Shown: in pieces, positions 1-9,471 of the stretch
Layout of the letters: every line of letters starts with the position of its first letter
How positions within the stretch are numbered: position 1 is the stretch's first letter
Source of the DNA: Burkholderia sp. Ac-20365
GTDB lineage: Bacteria > Pseudomonadota > Gammaproteobacteria > Burkholderiales > Burkholderiaceae
DNA: 64,000 bases
Reading direction: 5' to 3'
Assembly (NCBI RefSeq): GCF_017104715.1
Contig: NZ_JAAGPI010000001.1
Coordinates: 62,001-126,000, forward strand
Made by a program: the position numbers and the translations under genes
The notes under the pieces: generated by a model
Told to the model about the DNA's origin: nothing
Seen by the model: only the letters and a program-made list of their open reading frames with translations
Database searches by the model: none

Positions 1-710
1 ATCGTGAGGCGGCGGCAGCGGTGAAGGCTGCTAAAGCGGCGCTGGAGGCAGCGCAGATTAATCTGGGCTACACATCCATTACAGCACCTGTTTCTGGGCG
101 AGTTTCCCGGGCAGAACTGACTGTCGGCAACATCGTTTCGAGCGGTGCGAACGCACCTGTGCTGACAACGCTAGTTTCAACTTCACCCATCTACGCGTCA
201 TTCGACGTGGACGAGCAGACATATCTGCGTTTTCTCAGTCGGGATTCCAAGATGACGGTGCCGGTCTGGGTCGGACTCGCTAACGAGACGGGCTATTCAC
301 GGCAGGGGTTGATCGATTCCGTTGACAATCGGCTTGACACGAGTTCTGGGACGATTCGCGTGCGAGCGCGATTTGAGAATGTAGACGGCGTGCTGGTGCC
401 GGGACTTTACGTCCGGGCGCGCGTTGGTGGTGGCGCGCCGCATCAAGCCGTGCTGGTCAGCGATGCCGCTATTCAGACGGACCAGGACAAGAAGTTTGTG
501 CTGCTGGTCGACAAGAAAAACAAGATCCAGTACCGCGAGGTTAAGCTGGGTGACCAGCATCAGAGCCTGCGCGTTATCAACGATGGACTGAAAGCCGGCG
601 ACCGCATCGTTGTAAACGGCATACAACGGGTCCGGCCGGGCGATCCCGTCAAGCCTAACCCTGTACAGATGCCGGGCGACGCAACTCCTGTGAGGGGCGC
701 TGCTTCCTGA
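1..710 (+). CDS. RND efflux periplasmic adaptor (MexE/AcrA type), C-terminal part
   Basis: This is the 3' part of an HlyD/MexE-type membrane fusion protein; the reading frame is open from base 3, so the true start lies before the window. The visible protein begins in the coiled-coil/lipoyl region (INLGYTSITAPVSGRVS, with the typical TAPVSGRV turn), then shows the beta-barrel region and a membrane-proximal domain ending in GDRIVVNGIQRVRPGD, which is characteristic of this family. In the periplasm it would connect the inner-membrane pump to the outer-membrane channel. The pump gene follows 45 bases downstream on the same strand, and the channel gene follows that, so this is a standard three-gene tripartite efflux operon. 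The regulator, if adjacent, is outside the window. Confidence 0.93.
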   Translation, partial: REAAAAVKAAKAALEAAQINLGYTSITAPVSGRVSRAELTVGNIVSSGANAPVLTTLVSTSPIYASFDVDEQTYLRFLSRDSKMTVPVWVGLANETGYSRQGLIDSVDNRLDTSSGTIRVRARFENVDGVLVPGLYVRARVGGGAPHQAVLVSDAAIQTDQDKKFVLLVDKKNKIQYREVKLGDQHQSLRVINDGLKAGDRIVVNGIQRVRPGDPVKPNPVQMPGDATPVRGAAS

Positions 711-755
711 GTGCACCCGCCTCATCATGCCCTTCGCGCTTAGCCAGAGATTGCT

Positions 756-3700
756 ATGAACCTGTCCAAATTTTTCATTGAACGCCCCATATTCGCGGCC
801 GTGCTGTCCGCGATGATACTGTTGGCGGGTCTGATCTCGATGGTCAATCTGCCTATCTCTGAGTATCCGGGCGTTGTACCGCCATCGGTCGTCGTAACGG
901 CCCAATATCCTGGAGCTAACCCCAAGGTCATCGCAGAAGCAGTCGCCTCACCGCTTGAAGAGCAGATCAACGGGGTCGAAAACATGTTGTACATGCAGTC
1001 GCAGGCTAACAGCGACGGCACGCTTACGTTGACGGTTACATTCAAGCTCGGAACCAATCCTGACCTTGCACAACAACAGGTTGAGACCCGGGTCAATCAA
1101 GCATTGCCTCGCTTGCCGGAGGACGTGCAGCGCCTCGGTGTGACCACGATAAAGTCTTCGCCGGCGCTTACGATGGTTGTCCATCTCGTTTCCCCCAGCG
1201 AGAAGTACAACAGTACATACCTTCGGAACTACGCTCTGATCAACGTTCGTGATCGCCTGGAGCGCATCACTGGTGTTGGTCAGGTCACTTTGTGGGGCGC
1301 TGGCGATTACTCGATGCGTATCTGGCTTGATCCAAAATTGGTGGCGGAGCATGATTTGACCGCCAACGATGTCGTGACGGCCATTCGGGAGCAGAACGTC
1401 CAGGTCGCTGCCGGTCAGGTCGGTGCGTCTCCATCTACGCCAGATGCACCCTTACAACTCAACGTGAATGCGCTGGGCCGACTTCAGTCGGAAGACCAGT
1501 TCCGCGATATTGTATTGAAGACGTCTCCGAACGGAGCCGTGACACGACTCAAGGACGTCGCACGCGTCGAAATGGGTGCGTCGGAATATGCGCGACGTTC
1601 GCTTCTGAACAACAAGTCGGCCGTTGCAATGGCGGTTTTCGAGTTGCCGGGGGCAAATTCCCTCGATATTTCGCAGCACGTTCGAGAAGCAATGAAGGAT
1701 CTCGAAGCCGATATGCCCGACGGTGTGAAATATGACATTGTCTACGATCCGACCCAATTCGTGCGCGCAAGCATCCATGCTGTCATTCACACGTTGCTCG
1801 AAGCAATCGCCCTCGTGGTGCTTGTTGTCATCGTGTTTCTGCAGACGTGGCGCGCGTCGATCATTCCGCTAATTGCAGTGCCTGTGTCGATTGTCGGAAC
1901 GTTCTCATTGATGCTCGCTTTCGGCTTCTCGGTAAACGCACTATCGCTCTTCGGCATGGTGCTTGCGATCGGCATCGTGGTGGACGACGCGATTGTGGTG
2001 GTGGAGAACGTTGAACGGAACATTGCTACAGGACTGTCGCCAAAAGAGGCGACCCATCAGGCCATGCAGGAGGTGAGTGGGCCGATTATCGCAATTGCTC
2101 TGACGTTGATTGCCGTGTTCGTGCCTCTCGCTTTCATGAGTGGCCTGACAGGGCAGTTTTACAAGCAGTTTGCGATGACCATTGCGATCTCGACGGTTAT
2201 TTCCGCGTTCAACTCGCTGACGCTCTCGCCCGCACTTTCAGCACTTCTGCTCAAAGGACATCATGAGCCGAAGGACTGGCTCACGCGCGCAATGGATCGA
2301 ATTTTCGCTCCGTTCTTCAATGCGTTCAACAAAGTCTTTCATCGTGGCTCGGAGTCGTATGGGCGCGGAGTGTCGCGGGTCGTCAACCGCAAAGTCTTTA
2401 TCCTCGCGATTTATGGCGGGTTGCTAGGTCTGACGGTGCTGATGAGCAAAATTGTTCCTAGTGGGTTCGTTCCTGTTCAGGACAAGCAATATCTGGTCGC
2501 CATCGTGCAACTGCCCAATGGTGCATCGTTGGACCGAACGGAGGAGGTGGTGCGCCAGGTCGGCGAGATCGCGATGAAGACGCCGGGTGTCGAGTCAGCG
2601 GTGCAATTCCCCGGTTTGTCTGTCAATGGTTTCACCAATTCGTCGAGTTCTGCGGTCGTGTTTTTCAGCGAAAAGCCATTTGAAGAGCGCAAGGGTAAAT
2701 CGATGACAGGGTTGGGTATCGCCGCAGAACTGAACAAGCGCTTTTCAGGAATTAAGGGCGCGTTTGTCGCTGTCTTCCCTCCGCCGCCGGTTCTCGGTCT
2801 AGGCACGCTTGGTGGCTTCAAGCTACAGATCGAAGACCAGCACGCCGCAGGCTATACGGCACTCGATAACGCGACCCAAGCTTTCCTCAAAGCGGCGTCG
2901 AAAGCGCCTGAACTTGGGCCGGAATTCTCCACGTATCAGATTAACGTGCCGCAGGTGAATGTCGAGGTCGACCGTGTGAAGGCAAAGCAGCTGGGAGTGT
3001 CGGTCACTGACGTTTTCAACACGATGCAGGTCTATTTGGGTTCGTTCTACGTCAATGACTTTAATCGCTTTGGACGCGTCTATCAGGTACGCGTGCAGGC
3101 AGATGCGCCGTTTCGCGCGCACATGGATGATATCGGGTTACTAAAGACCCGTAATGACAAGGGCGAAATGGTGCCGCTGTCGACGCTTGTGAAAGTCACG
3201 CCAACTTTCGGACCCGATTCCGTCGTTCGATACAACGGATACACCGCCGCCGACATCAACGGTGGTCCTGCACCCGGTTACTCGTCGGGACAGGCGCAGG
3301 CTGCCATTGAAAGGATTGCCGCGAATACGTTGCCGCGAGGCATGAAATTTGAATGGACTGATCTGACATATCAGCAGATTCTGGCCGGCAACGCCGCCCT
3401 TTGGGTATTTCCGGTCAGCGTTCTGCTCGTTTATATGGTCCTCGCGGCGATGTATGAAAGCCTGGCACTTCCGCTTGCAATTTTGATGATCGTTCCGATG
3501 AGCGTGCTGTCTGCGTTGTTGGGCGTCTGGCTAACACGCGGAGATAACAATATTTTTACGCAAATCGGCCTGATGGTGCTGGTTGGGCTATCGGCGAAGA
3601 ACGCGATTCTCATCGTCGAATTTGCGCGTGAGCTCGAAATGGAAGGGCGTTCCATCGTTCAGGCGGCCATTGAGGCCAGCCGGCTGCGTTTGCGGCCGAT

Positions 3701-3950
3701 CCTGATGACATCATTCGCTTTCATCATGGGCGTGGTTCCGCTTGTCGTTTCTGGTGGTGCGGGCTCGGAAATGCGTCACGCAATTGGTATCGCCGTATTC
3801 TTCGGGATGCTCGGCGTGACGCTGTTCGGGTTGCTTCTAACGCCTGTTTTCTACGTCGTTCTGCGAAAGCTCACGGGGACCGAGCATATCGTGGACAAGC
3901 ACGGGCATCATCCACACGTTCGGGGCGTTAACGCTTCGATCGACGCGTGA
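756..3950 (+). CDS. RND multidrug efflux inner-membrane transporter (MexF type)
   Basis: A full-length (1064 aa) hydrophobe/amphiphile efflux RND pump. The N-terminus MNLSKFFIERPIFAAVLS is the family signature, and the two large periplasmic loops and twelve membrane segments are all present. The proton-relay residues are visible: the Asp pair in GIVVDDAIVVVENVER (TM4) and the Lys in LSAKNAILIVEFARE (TM10). ISEYPGVVPPSVVV and the overall spacing resemble MexF/BpeF more than AcrB. The protein ends in a His-rich tail (KHGHHPHVRG). It should export amphiphilic drugs using the proton gradient, together with the adaptor before it and the channel 7 bases after it. Substrates cannot be read from the sequence. 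Confidence 0.95.
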   Translation: MNLSKFFIERPIFAAVLSAMILLAGLISMVNLPISEYPGVVPPSVVVTAQYPGANPKVIAEAVASPLEEQINGVENMLYMQSQANSDGTLTLTVTFKLGTNPDLAQQQVETRVNQALPRLPEDVQRLGVTTIKSSPALTMVVHLVSPSEKYNSTYLRNYALINVRDRLERITGVGQVTLWGAGDYSMRIWLDPKLVAEHDLTANDVVTAIREQNVQVAAGQVGASPSTPDAPLQLNVNALGRLQSEDQFRDIVLKTSPNGAVTRLKDVARVEMGASEYARRSLLNNKSAVAMAVFELPGANSLDISQHVREAMKDLEADMPDGVKYDIVYDPTQFVRASIHAVIHTLLEAIALVVLVVIVFLQTWRASIIPLIAVPVSIVGTFSLMLAFGFSVNALSLFGMVLAIGIVVDDAIVVVENVERNIATGLSPKEATHQAMQEVSGPIIAIALTLIAVFVPLAFMSGLTGQFYKQFAMTIAISTVISAFNSLTLSPALSALLLKGHHEPKDWLTRAMDRIFAPFFNAFNKVFHRGSESYGRGVSRVVNRKVFILAIYGGLLGLTVLMSKIVPSGFVPVQDKQYLVAIVQLPNGASLDRTEEVVRQVGEIAMKTPGVESAVQFPGLSVNGFTNSSSSAVVFFSEKPFEERKGKSMTGLGIAAELNKRFSGIKGAFVAVFPPPPVLGLGTLGGFKLQIEDQHAAGYTALDNATQAFLKAASKAPELGPEFSTYQINVPQVNVEVDRVKAKQLGVSVTDVFNTMQVYLGSFYVNDFNRFGRVYQVRVQADAPFRAHMDDIGLLKTRNDKGEMVPLSTLVKVTPTFGPDSVVRYNGYTAADINGGPAPGYSSGQAQAAIERIAANTLPRGMKFEWTDLTYQQILAGNAALWVFPVSVLLVYMVLAAMYESLALPLAILMIVPMSVLSALLGVWLTRGDNNIFTQIGLMVLVGLSAKNAILIVEFARELEMEGRSIVQAAIEASRLRLRPILMTSFAFIMGVVPLVVSGGAGSEMRHAIGIAVFFGMLGVTLFGLLLTPVFYVVLRKLTGTEHIVDKHGHHPHVRGVNASIDA

Positions 3951-3957
3951 GGTCAAT

Positions 3958-5487
3958 ATGTCGACAATCCGAACAAACCGTGTTTTGCTGGGTCCGCTGT
4001 CTTTGCTCGCAACGCTTGCTTTTACTGCAGGTTGCTCGCTGGCGCCGGAGTATCGGGTGCCGGCCGCTGCGAGCTCCTCCGCTTTCAAGGAAGCATCGGC
4101 CACGAAAGATACATCTGACGCGACGACTGGAAGTGAGATAGGCACCTGGAAGATCGCTCAACCTGCGGACCAAATTCCGCGTGGAGAGTGGTGGCGGATT
4201 TTTGATGACGCGACGCTCAACGACTTTGAAGAACAAGCGCTTTCCGCTAACCAGAATCTGGTTGCAGCATCGGCTCGGGTGAAGGAGGCTCGCGCTATTC
4301 AACAGGCTACTAGCGCAAACCTGTTTCCTACGATCGGCGCAGGCTTCGGACCTACCAGGGAGAAGGTCTCTCCCGGCTCGCAGTTCTCGCCTAATGGGGT
4401 AGATGTACCTGCTCAAACGTTGTGGCGTGCACAAGGCACTGTCAGTTATGAGGCAGACCTTTTTGGACGGGTATCCGATTCTGTCAAAGCGAGTCGCGCA
4501 GAAAGCGAGGAATCTGAAGCACTTCTTCGTTCGGTGCAGCTCGCGCTGCAAGCTGACGTGGCTGTGAACTACTTCTCGGTTCGAGAAGTTGACGCGCAGC
4601 TGGAAGTGTACGTGCAGAACGTTTCGCTTCGCGAACAGGCGCTGAAGCTAGTGCAGTCGAAGTTCGGCGCAGGAGACATCACCGAATTGGATCTCGCGAG
4701 GGCGCGAGCGGAGCTCGCAACTGCGCGGTCCGACGAAATGACAGCAAGGCGTGAGCGGGCGACCGCTGAACACCGTCTCGCGGTTCTTCTGGGAAAGTCA
4801 GCGTCGGAATTTTCAATGGCCTCTAATCCATTGCGACCCGTTCAGATCCGGATTCCGCCAGGACTTCCCTCGGCGTTACTGGAGCGACGGCCGGATATCG
4901 CGGCGGCCGAGCGAGCAATGGCTGCGGCCAACGCGCGGATCGGTGTCGCCAAGGCAGCGTATTTTCCTTCGCTATCCATTACGGGTTCAGCAGGATTCGA
5001 GTCGACGACACTGGGTGACCTCTTTCAGTGGTCGAGTCGGGCCTTCGTACTTGGTCCACTTTTTGGCACGGCACTGACAATGCCGATCTTCGATGGGGGG
5101 CGTCGTGCGGGGAACCTTGCGAACGCGCGAGCAGCTTTTGACGAGGACGTCGCCAATTATCGTCAACAGGTTCTGAAGGCGTTCCAGGAAGTCGAGGATA
5201 GCCTGTCCGACCTCAGGATTCTCGAGGAACAAACACAAACACAGAACGAAGCGGTACAGGCATCGACGCGCGCGGCACATATTTCACGTACGCAATACCG
5301 AGAGGGCGCCGTCAATTATCTCGACGTGATTGACGCGGACCGGACGGTGCTGGCGGCCCAAACGACTGCAGTCCAGCTTTCAGGGCTTCAGGCCGCCGCT
5401 ACTGTGAATCTTGTGCGTGCATTGGGCGGCGGATGGGGGGATGGAGTTGTCGTTGGTGTAGCCGACACGCCACAGGTCCCGAGGTAG
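3958..5487 (+). CDS. Outer-membrane efflux lipoprotein (OprN/NodT family)
   Basis: A 509-aa outer-membrane factor for the RND pump upstream. The N-terminus has a lipoprotein signal (ATLAFTAGCSLAPEYRVP, with the Cys as lipidation site). Two repeated TolC-like halves follow, including WWRIFDDATLNDFEEQAL, LLERRPDIAAAERAMAAANARIGVAKAAYFPSL split across the middle, and YREGAVNYLDVIDADRTVLAAQ near the end, all typical of NodT-type channels. It forms the trimeric outer-membrane exit duct. The gene starts 7 bases after the pump stop, so it is co-transcribed. A GC-rich hairpin about 16 bases after the stop probably closes the operon. Confidence 0.94.
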   Translation: MSTIRTNRVLLGPLSLLATLAFTAGCSLAPEYRVPAAASSSAFKEASATKDTSDATTGSEIGTWKIAQPADQIPRGEWWRIFDDATLNDFEEQALSANQNLVAASARVKEARAIQQATSANLFPTIGAGFGPTREKVSPGSQFSPNGVDVPAQTLWRAQGTVSYEADLFGRVSDSVKASRAESEESEALLRSVQLALQADVAVNYFSVREVDAQLEVYVQNVSLREQALKLVQSKFGAGDITELDLARARAELATARSDEMTARRERATAEHRLAVLLGKSASEFSMASNPLRPVQIRIPPGLPSALLERRPDIAAAERAMAAANARIGVAKAAYFPSLSITGSAGFESTTLGDLFQWSSRAFVLGPLFGTALTMPIFDGGRRAGNLANARAAFDEDVANYRQQVLKAFQEVEDSLSDLRILEEQTQTQNEAVQASTRAAHISRTQYREGAVNYLDVIDADRTVLAAQTTAVQLSGLQAAATVNLVRALGGGWGDGVVVGVADTPQVPR

Positions 5488-5502
5488 CGCTATTCTCGAA
5501 GG

Positions 5503-5527
5503 CGCTGCGCGCGGTTCGCGCGCAGCG
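5503..5527. terminator. GC-rich hairpin after the RND operon
   Basis: A perfect 11-bp stem (CGCTGCGCGCG with its complement) closes a 3-base loop just downstream of the outer-membrane channel gene. There is no clear T-run after it, so it is terminator-like rather than a classical intrinsic terminator. It lies between the rightward RND operon and the leftward lpxO gene. Confidence 0.5.
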
Positions 5528-5580
5528 TACGGATGATCGCGTTTAATATTCGGACGAGCACGTTGCTCGAGCTTCCGAGA

Positions 5581-6483
5581 CTAAAGTGCGTAGAAAATGC
5601 TGGCAAATATCGAAGCGAAGAGAACCCACTTAACCGCGTAGTAGGTTGGTCGATGCCACGCCTTGATCCGCTTTCCCCATCGACGGACTGTATAAATGTA
5701 TTTGAAAGCGTGGTTCAGAAAACCGGTACGATCGCCGGTTTCATTGGGCGAGGCGGCCGCGCGGAGTACGATATTTGAGAAAACTCTATTCAATGCCGTG
5801 ACCCATCGGTAACGCATGGGGCGTTCAATATCGCAGAAGAGGACGATACGTGAAATCTCGGTTTCATTCTTTGCGTAGTGGATGTACGTTTCATCGAACA
5901 TGACCACTTCTCCGTCGCGCCAGTAGTATTGCTCTCCATCGACGTCAATGTAGCAACCTGGGCTGGACGCGGTGACGAGACCGAGATGATAACGAACAGA
6001 GCCTGCGTAGGGGTCGCGATGCCGAACGAGGCTCGCGCCAGGTGGCAACTGTGCAAACATTGCCGCTCTGACAGTCGGAATCTCTTGGAGCAGGCGTGTC
6101 GTCACAGGACAAAGAGCCTGTGCAGAGGGGTGAGGATGATCGTACCACTTGAGATAGAAGCGTCGCCAACCCGTCTTGAAGAACGAGTTAAATCCGATAT
6201 CGTTGTAGTTTCCCCCGGCCGAAATCTTTTGTGCGGCACTAATCGCCAGCGCCTCATCGCGGATTGTCTGCCAGTTTTCTTTGAGAGATGAGAGTTCGGG
6301 AAAGCTTGATGTATCAATGTACGCGCCGCGTTTCAGCGTCGAAAATACGTAGAAGATTGCGTTAAGAGGCGCCAGAAACGTTGAATGATCAGACAGCTGA
6401 CGCCAAAACGGGAAGCGTATTTTTCCACGCATCGCGATATACGATGCGCTGGAGATAAACCAGAACAAAAACAGCACGCGCAT
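5581..6483 (-). CDS. lpxO: LpxO-like lipid A 2-hydroxylase (aspartyl/asparaginyl beta-hydroxylase family)
   Basis: A 300-aa Fe(II)/2-oxoglutarate-dependent dioxygenase. The expected iron ligands are visible as H155-x-D157 (in SLVRHRDPYAGS) and H202 (in FDETYIHYAKN), and R212 is placed to bind 2-oxoglutarate. A hydrophobic segment at residues 2-18 and another at the C-terminus (VLFASIFASIFYAL) fit a membrane-bound enzyme. LpxO adds a 2-hydroxyl group to a secondary acyl chain of lipid A on the cytoplasmic side of the inner membrane. The ATG at 6483 is chosen over an upstream TTG because AGGAG lies about 8 bases before it. The length matches the roughly 300 residues of known LpxO. It is a single gene, convergent with the RND operon. 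Confidence 0.85.
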   Translation of the reverse strand: MRVLFLFWFISSASYIAMRGKIRFPFWRQLSDHSTFLAPLNAIFYVFSTLKRGAYIDTSSFPELSSLKENWQTIRDEALAISAAQKISAGGNYNDIGFNSFFKTGWRRFYLKWYDHPHPSAQALCPVTTRLLQEIPTVRAAMFAQLPPGASLVRHRDPYAGSVRYHLGLVTASSPGCYIDVDGEQYYWRDGEVVMFDETYIHYAKNETEISRIVLFCDIERPMRYRWVTALNRVFSNIVLRAAASPNETGDRTGFLNHAFKYIYTVRRWGKRIKAWHRPTYYAVKWVLFASIFASIFYAL

Positions 6484-6800
6484 TCGTGCACTCCTCAATG
6501 GTTCACATCATTAGTCCAGCAGATAAATCAGCAGGGCGACGCGTTGCGTGCCGGTATGCCGGGATTTTGCATTAGTGAAGAGATCAAGGCGTGGCTGCGT
6601 ACGGACATTGTTACTGCGTAACGAGTAAACAAGGTGAGAGTTGTTTCCTGAATGCGGGGACAGCAGGTCGAAAGATTTCTTATCGTTAAGTGCTCAGGCT
6701 CCAACGGGGCAATATCGCCTGCTGTTATGCTGGACTGTATGAAAGAGCCGGATGATCACCTTAACTGGTTTCAATCATCTATTACGAAAGGAGTGGCATC
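6484..6800. other. Intergenic region upstream of lpxO
   Basis: About 320 bases between the start of lpxO and the remnant of a peroxiredoxin gene. It must contain the lpxO promoter, but no convincing -35/-10 pair or operator stands out. No conserved reading frame was seen. Confidence 0.5.
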
Positions 6801-7235
6801 ATGCTTATTCCCCGCTAATAGCGCCCACACTTGTCCTTGAGACCTTCGGCCACGGGAGATTTGGAGGCGCCGCAGGTGACGACGCTGATCTGCTTTTATC
6901 GAGGTCTTCATTGTCCTACATGTGCGATGGATCTAAAGGAATTGGAACGCTAGACGCCGGAATTCGCAGAGCGAGGAAGCAAGACGGTTGCCATTAGTTC
7001 GGATAGTGAATCTCGCGCGCGTCGACACCCGGGCAAGTCATCCATAGGGATTGAAGAATCTGAACTATTTTCCGAACCCGGGCCGTTTTTGCTTCGACCG
7101 TACCGGACTATCTACTATCTGTCCGTCCAATCTATGCCGTTCGCACTTCCGAATTTTAAGGAGCTGCTTCAAGCGCTTGATTTTGCGATCGAGCATGATT
7201 ATCCCGCGCGCGGCGAGTACGTCGGCTCCGTTTGA
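6801..7235 (+). pseudogene. Decayed peroxiredoxin / AhpC-TSA family gene
   Basis: Pieces of one thioredoxin-fold peroxiredoxin can be read across several frames. They are APTLVLETFGHGRF (about 6821), then LICFYRGLHCPTCAMDLKEL (about 6885) with the C-x-x-C centre, then TPEFAERGSKTVAISSDSES after an in-frame TAG, and finally GIEESELFSEPGPFLL to DYPARGEYVGSV followed by TGA at 7235. An early stop after five codons, a stop inside the domain, at least two frameshifts and a missing stretch around 7030 show that the gene is dead. AAAGGAG is still present a few bases before the ATG. Intact relatives are about 180-aa cytoplasmic thiol peroxidases. Confidence 0.75.
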
Positions 7236-7745
7236 GCGTCGGAGACGAATATGTAGAGCATGAGCGTTTCGGTAGGAAAGGAGCGCTGTGCGCAGTAGTG
7301 GTGGTCTCGCGAAGTCCAGCATTCGAACAGATGTGTCGGTCAGCCAGTCGAAATCGGAGTATTGCGTCGGGTGGTTTGCGATGCGATGTGGGGACTACTT
7401 CGCCAATGATCGAAGGAAAAAGCGCTTTCCGTCATATTGCCCGGTTCCGGACCGGGGGGCTGAAGAACGACACGATCTGAATCTGACGAGTTCGTTTGTC
7501 TGTTTTCCTGATTACACAACGGCTGCGCACAATGGCCCGCTACCGCTCGAATGGCGGCTGTGGCTAAGTGCGGACATAGGGGAGTTCGTGGGCAAGGAAG
7601 TAGACCGCGGTCCTCGTCGAGTATTCTCACATTCACGGCTCGAAACCGAACGGTGTGGCGCGACACTACGGTACGGGGCTTCGATCATGATGATTTGTCG
7701 AAGCGAACCAGTAGGTCAAGGAGTCGTGTGGGTCGCGTACGGATA
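7236..7745. other. Intergenic region, no gene recognised
   Basis: About 510 bases between the dead peroxiredoxin gene and the end of the MFS gene. A long open frame on the plus strand runs through here into the MFS gene, but its product resembles nothing and its second half is the antisense of the MFS gene. Possibly more decayed sequence. Confidence 0.4.
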
Positions 7746-9092
7746 TTATCTGAACCGACGGGCGCTACTGGTCGCGGCTCCCAGCAGTGCGAATACCGCG
7801 CCCGTTATCAAACACAAGATCGCGCCACGATTCTGTCCGAAGCTGAGAAGCAGTGAGACTAACGCAGATCCGAGTGACCATCCGACAAAACGCGCCGCGG
7901 CATTCATTCCGCTTGCGGCGCCGCTACGCCCTATCGCACCAGCCGTCATCATCGAGGTGTTGTTCGGGGTTTGGAAAAGACCAAAACCGATACCGCAAAG
8001 CGCGAGGCGCCATACCACATCCCATTTAGTCAGAGTCGTCGGTAAGAAGACCATCAGGAGTAAACCGGCGGACAATAACACCAAACCAATGCTACAAATA
8101 ACCGAGGCAGGGTATCGAGTGGTCAAGCGACCGGCGATGGGCGCTGTTACAGCAGTCAGGAGTGGCCAGGGCGTCACAAGAATACCTGTTTCTACGGGAG
8201 AAAGATGAAGACTTACTTCGAACAAAAAGGGTAGCGAAACATACGCCAGATTCTGCGCCGCATAAGAGCAAACAGAAGTCCACACGGAAAGCGTAAAGAC
8301 AGGTATGCGAAAGAGATCGAATGGCAACATCGGTGTCGGATGACGGAGTTGTTGCCGAACAAAGAGGCTAAAACAAACAAGACCGACGATGATCTCTGCT
8401 GTTGCGATGCGCCAGTCACCCATGCCGAGCGTTCCGATTCCAAGAGCGAGAAGGCCGAACGCGACTGCATTGAGGGTGATTCCAGTGAGGTCGAGAGCGC
8501 GAGGCATCCTAACGTCTCGTGGTGTGGTGGCAATAAAAAGTGGTACTGCTAGGGCAAATGGCACATTTACCAAGAATAGCCATGGCCAGTTTCCCACGGC
8601 AAGTATTGCCGCGGCGATGGTGGGACCCAATGCACCAGGTATCGCCACAGATAGCGCAACCAATGCGAGGCCTTTACTGACCATGCCGTGTGGGTAGATT
8701 ATCCGGACGAATGCAACGCCGGCCACGGCGACTGCGGCCGCTCCGATACCTTGAATCAGGCGTGCGCCTACCAGAATCGATAATGTTGGCGCGAAAGCGC
8801 ATCCAACCGATGCGAGAACAAAGATGCCTAAACCAGTTGTGTAAAGCCGCTTGAGGCCGAGTGATTCCGCCAGACTTGCAACGGGTAACAAGCAGACGGT
8901 GGCTGAAAGCTGATAGATGTTCACGACCCAAACCGACGCTGCTTCGCTAGTCGCGAATGACCGTGAGATGTTCGGCAATGCAATGTTCACGATCGCACTT
9001 CCGAGGGAAGTTAGACCTAGTCCGAGTAGGATTGCGAACATCGCCCAACAACGTCTGGACGCCGTTAGGGATTCAATGCCACCCATCAGCAT
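7746..9092 (-). CDS. MFS exporter, DHA2 (EmrB/QacA-like) family
   Basis: A 448-aa polytopic membrane protein. The first helix region LTSLGSAIVNIALPNISRSF and the following WVVNIYQLSATVCLLP are the classic start of DHA2 drug/H+ antiporters. The loop 2-3 region (LAESLGLKRLYTTGL) and the antiporter region GARLIQGIGAAAVAVAGVAFVR come next. The length is shorter than the roughly 500 aa of 14-helix EmrB members. The ATG at 9092 has GGAG five bases upstream. It probably exports small toxic compounds; the substrate is unknown. It is a lone gene with no adjacent regulator on either side. Confidence 0.88.
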   Translation of the reverse strand: MLMGGIESLTASRRCWAMFAILLGLGLTSLGSAIVNIALPNISRSFATSEAASVWVVNIYQLSATVCLLPVASLAESLGLKRLYTTGLGIFVLASVGCAFAPTLSILVGARLIQGIGAAAVAVAGVAFVRIIYPHGMVSKGLALVALSVAIPGALGPTIAAAILAVGNWPWLFLVNVPFALAVPLFIATTPRDVRMPRALDLTGITLNAVAFGLLALGIGTLGMGDWRIATAEIIVGLVCFSLFVRQQLRHPTPMLPFDLFRIPVFTLSVWTSVCSYAAQNLAYVSLPFLFEVSLHLSPVETGILVTPWPLLTAVTAPIAGRLTTRYPASVICSIGLVLLSAGLLLMVFLPTTLTKWDVVWRLALCGIGFGLFQTPNNTSMMTAGAIGRSGAASGMNAAARFVGWSLGSALVSLLLSFGQNRGAILCLITGAVFALLGAATSSARRFR

Positions 9093-9471
9093 GCAATCTC
9101 CGGAACGAACGTAGGGCGATACTGCACACGAGATGTTCTTGAACTGTGGTTATCATGCATGTTTCGAGCTCACGAAGATGGGGTCTGGAGGACCTGCGAG
9201 CGGAGTACATGCCCGTCGCGAGAAGGTGGCGCCGGGTTCAAATATTGACACGATGTCATTTTCTGTGATTACCGAGCGATCGCTTGCTTCTTCGCATCGC
9301 AATTCATGAGGACATGCACGGCGCGTAGCCATCGAGCTACCAGGTCTGATTCGATCATCTCATCGTGCTAATGAACCCTGACGCGAGCAGTCCCGCAGAC
9401 GATCTGGTGAGTGTCCCGCACAAAAAGCCGATTGGCCGTGAAGTGTGTGTCGGCGGAATATCCTGGGGGCA
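9093..9471. other. Intergenic region between the MFS gene and the reductase gene
   Basis: About 380 bases holding the MFS promoter region. No gene, palindrome or repeat of note was seen. Confidence 0.45.

Noticed and set aside
7288..8208. Long plus-strand frame of 306 codons
   Set aside because: Its second half is the antisense of the MFS gene and the translation matches no family.
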